Below are positions 50,708 to 50,900 of a stretch of DNA of 50,900 bases, in pieces. The position numbers and the translations under genes were made by a program. This stretch comes from an uncultured Eubacteriales bacterium. Lineage in GTDB: Bacteria; Bacillota; Clostridia; Oscillospirales; Acutalibacteraceae. Below the pieces are notes generated by a model. The model did no database searches. It had not been told where the DNA came from and saw nothing but the letters and a program-made list of their open reading frames with translations. Positions within the stretch are counted from its first letter, which is position 1; every line of letters begins with the position of its first letter. The stretch spans positions 1 to 50,900 of the forward strand of contig ONBJ01000012.1 of the NCBI GenBank assembly GCA_900316025.1, given 5' to 3'.

Positions 50708-50789
50708 TAAAGTTTAGGTCAAGCCTTTTTAAAGGCTTGCAGGTCGAGGACAGCGTCCTCGTCAGGATTTTTAAGGGTGAAACCCTTAA
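50708..50789 (+). repeat. Family A three-hairpin repeat, copy 8
   Basis: Hairpin 2 is TCGAGGACAGCGTCCTCG, with a further paired change relative to copies 4 and 5; hairpin 3 is TTAAGGGT/ACCCTTAA. AAAGTTTA (50709-50716) can pair with TAAACTTT (50787-50794) to close the element with 8 bp, the clearest closing stem in this family. It lies just after the stop of the partial upstream gene. Confidence 0.92.
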
Positions 50790-50794
50790 ACTTT

Positions 50795-50900
50795 TCAGTC
50801 AGCTATTTCCTCGCCGTCAAGAAAATCCTGATTTCTTTCATCTATTTTTACGTAAGGTCGTCTGGGAAGAACATTTTCATATGCAGGACGTATGATTTTG
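50795..50900 (-). CDS. C-terminal end of an unidentified protein (partial)
   Basis: A minus-strand frame open to the window edge encodes KIIRPAYENVLPRRPYVKID...FLDGEEIAD and stops at TGA (50797-50795). It looks like a real protein end: acidic, with a clean stop and a family A repeat directly after it. The rest lies outside the window, so I do not assign it. By position, trmD or rimM would be expected upstream of rplS, but this end does not match what I recall of either. Confidence 0.6.
   Translation of the reverse strand, partial: KIIRPAYENVLPRRPYVKIDERNQDFLDGEEIAD

Noticed and set aside
838-50789. CRISPR array from the recurring sequence
   Set aside because: The copies are far apart, in both orientations, without regular spacers or cas genes; they are dispersed repeats.

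Overview
The window is A/T-rich bacterial chromosome and most likely comes from an anaerobic, spore-forming Firmicute of the Ruminococcaceae/Oscillospiraceae type. This rests on the spoIIGA-sigE sporulation pair, a T-box leader on ilvA, a fermentative adhE under a Rex-like operator, a modular starch-debranching enzyme, strong AGGAGG ribosome binding sites and many near-consensus sigma-A promoters. It is mainly ordinary core metabolism. I see no rRNA, tRNA, CRISPR array or prophage.

Layout. 1-970: 3' part of an IS200/IS605-type tnpB with its right end. 974-3860: a membrane protein, a small Cys-rich protein and proS. 4028-9533 (minus strand): an AMP-forming acyl/aryl ligase followed by two tandem secreted SGNH hydrolases whose Ig-like tails are both broken by indels. 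9948-12962: zinc-type ABC transporter (ATPase and permease) and a membrane acyltransferase. 13154-17369: a large GH13 pullulanase and gpsA. 17398-19530: T-box, ilvA, ridA. 19594-21666: spoIIGA, sigE, a lipoprotein. 21850-24331: a P-type ATPase. 24539-25797 (minus): flavin reductase and an SDR. 25917-36640: arginine operon argG-argH-(two small membrane proteins)-argC-argB-GNAT-argD-argF, then an M13 peptidase. 36837-41121: mnmA, a GNAT enzyme, alaS. 41351-45251: adhE and a glycosyltransferase. 45398-49409 (minus): TPP riboswitch, thiD-thiC-thiE and a macro-domain protein. 49445-50900 (minus): rplS, lepB and the end of an unidentified gene.

The most unusual content lies between the genes. Family B (four copies: 11721, 24358, 36682, 41167) is a DNA cloverleaf: a closing stem that brackets three consecutive perfect or near-perfect hairpins. 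The closing stem is conserved near the junction (roughly GGYGATTKCAG), while the three inner arms differ completely in sequence between copies but keep their pairing. Family A (eight copies of about 85 bp) carries three hairpins in a conserved frame, with compensatory changes in the second and third stems and, in some copies, a short closing stem. Copies sit just after stop codons or inside operons, in both orientations. I do not recognise either family as a named repeat.

How the genes work together: IlvA and RidA form a threonine deamination and enamine-detoxification pair. The arg cluster covers glutamate-to-arginine synthesis except argJ/argE, and an embedded GNAT enzyme is a candidate for the first acetylation. 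ThiD, ThiC and ThiE make thiamine phosphate under a TPP switch. AdhE regenerates NAD+ and is probably redox-controlled by Rex.
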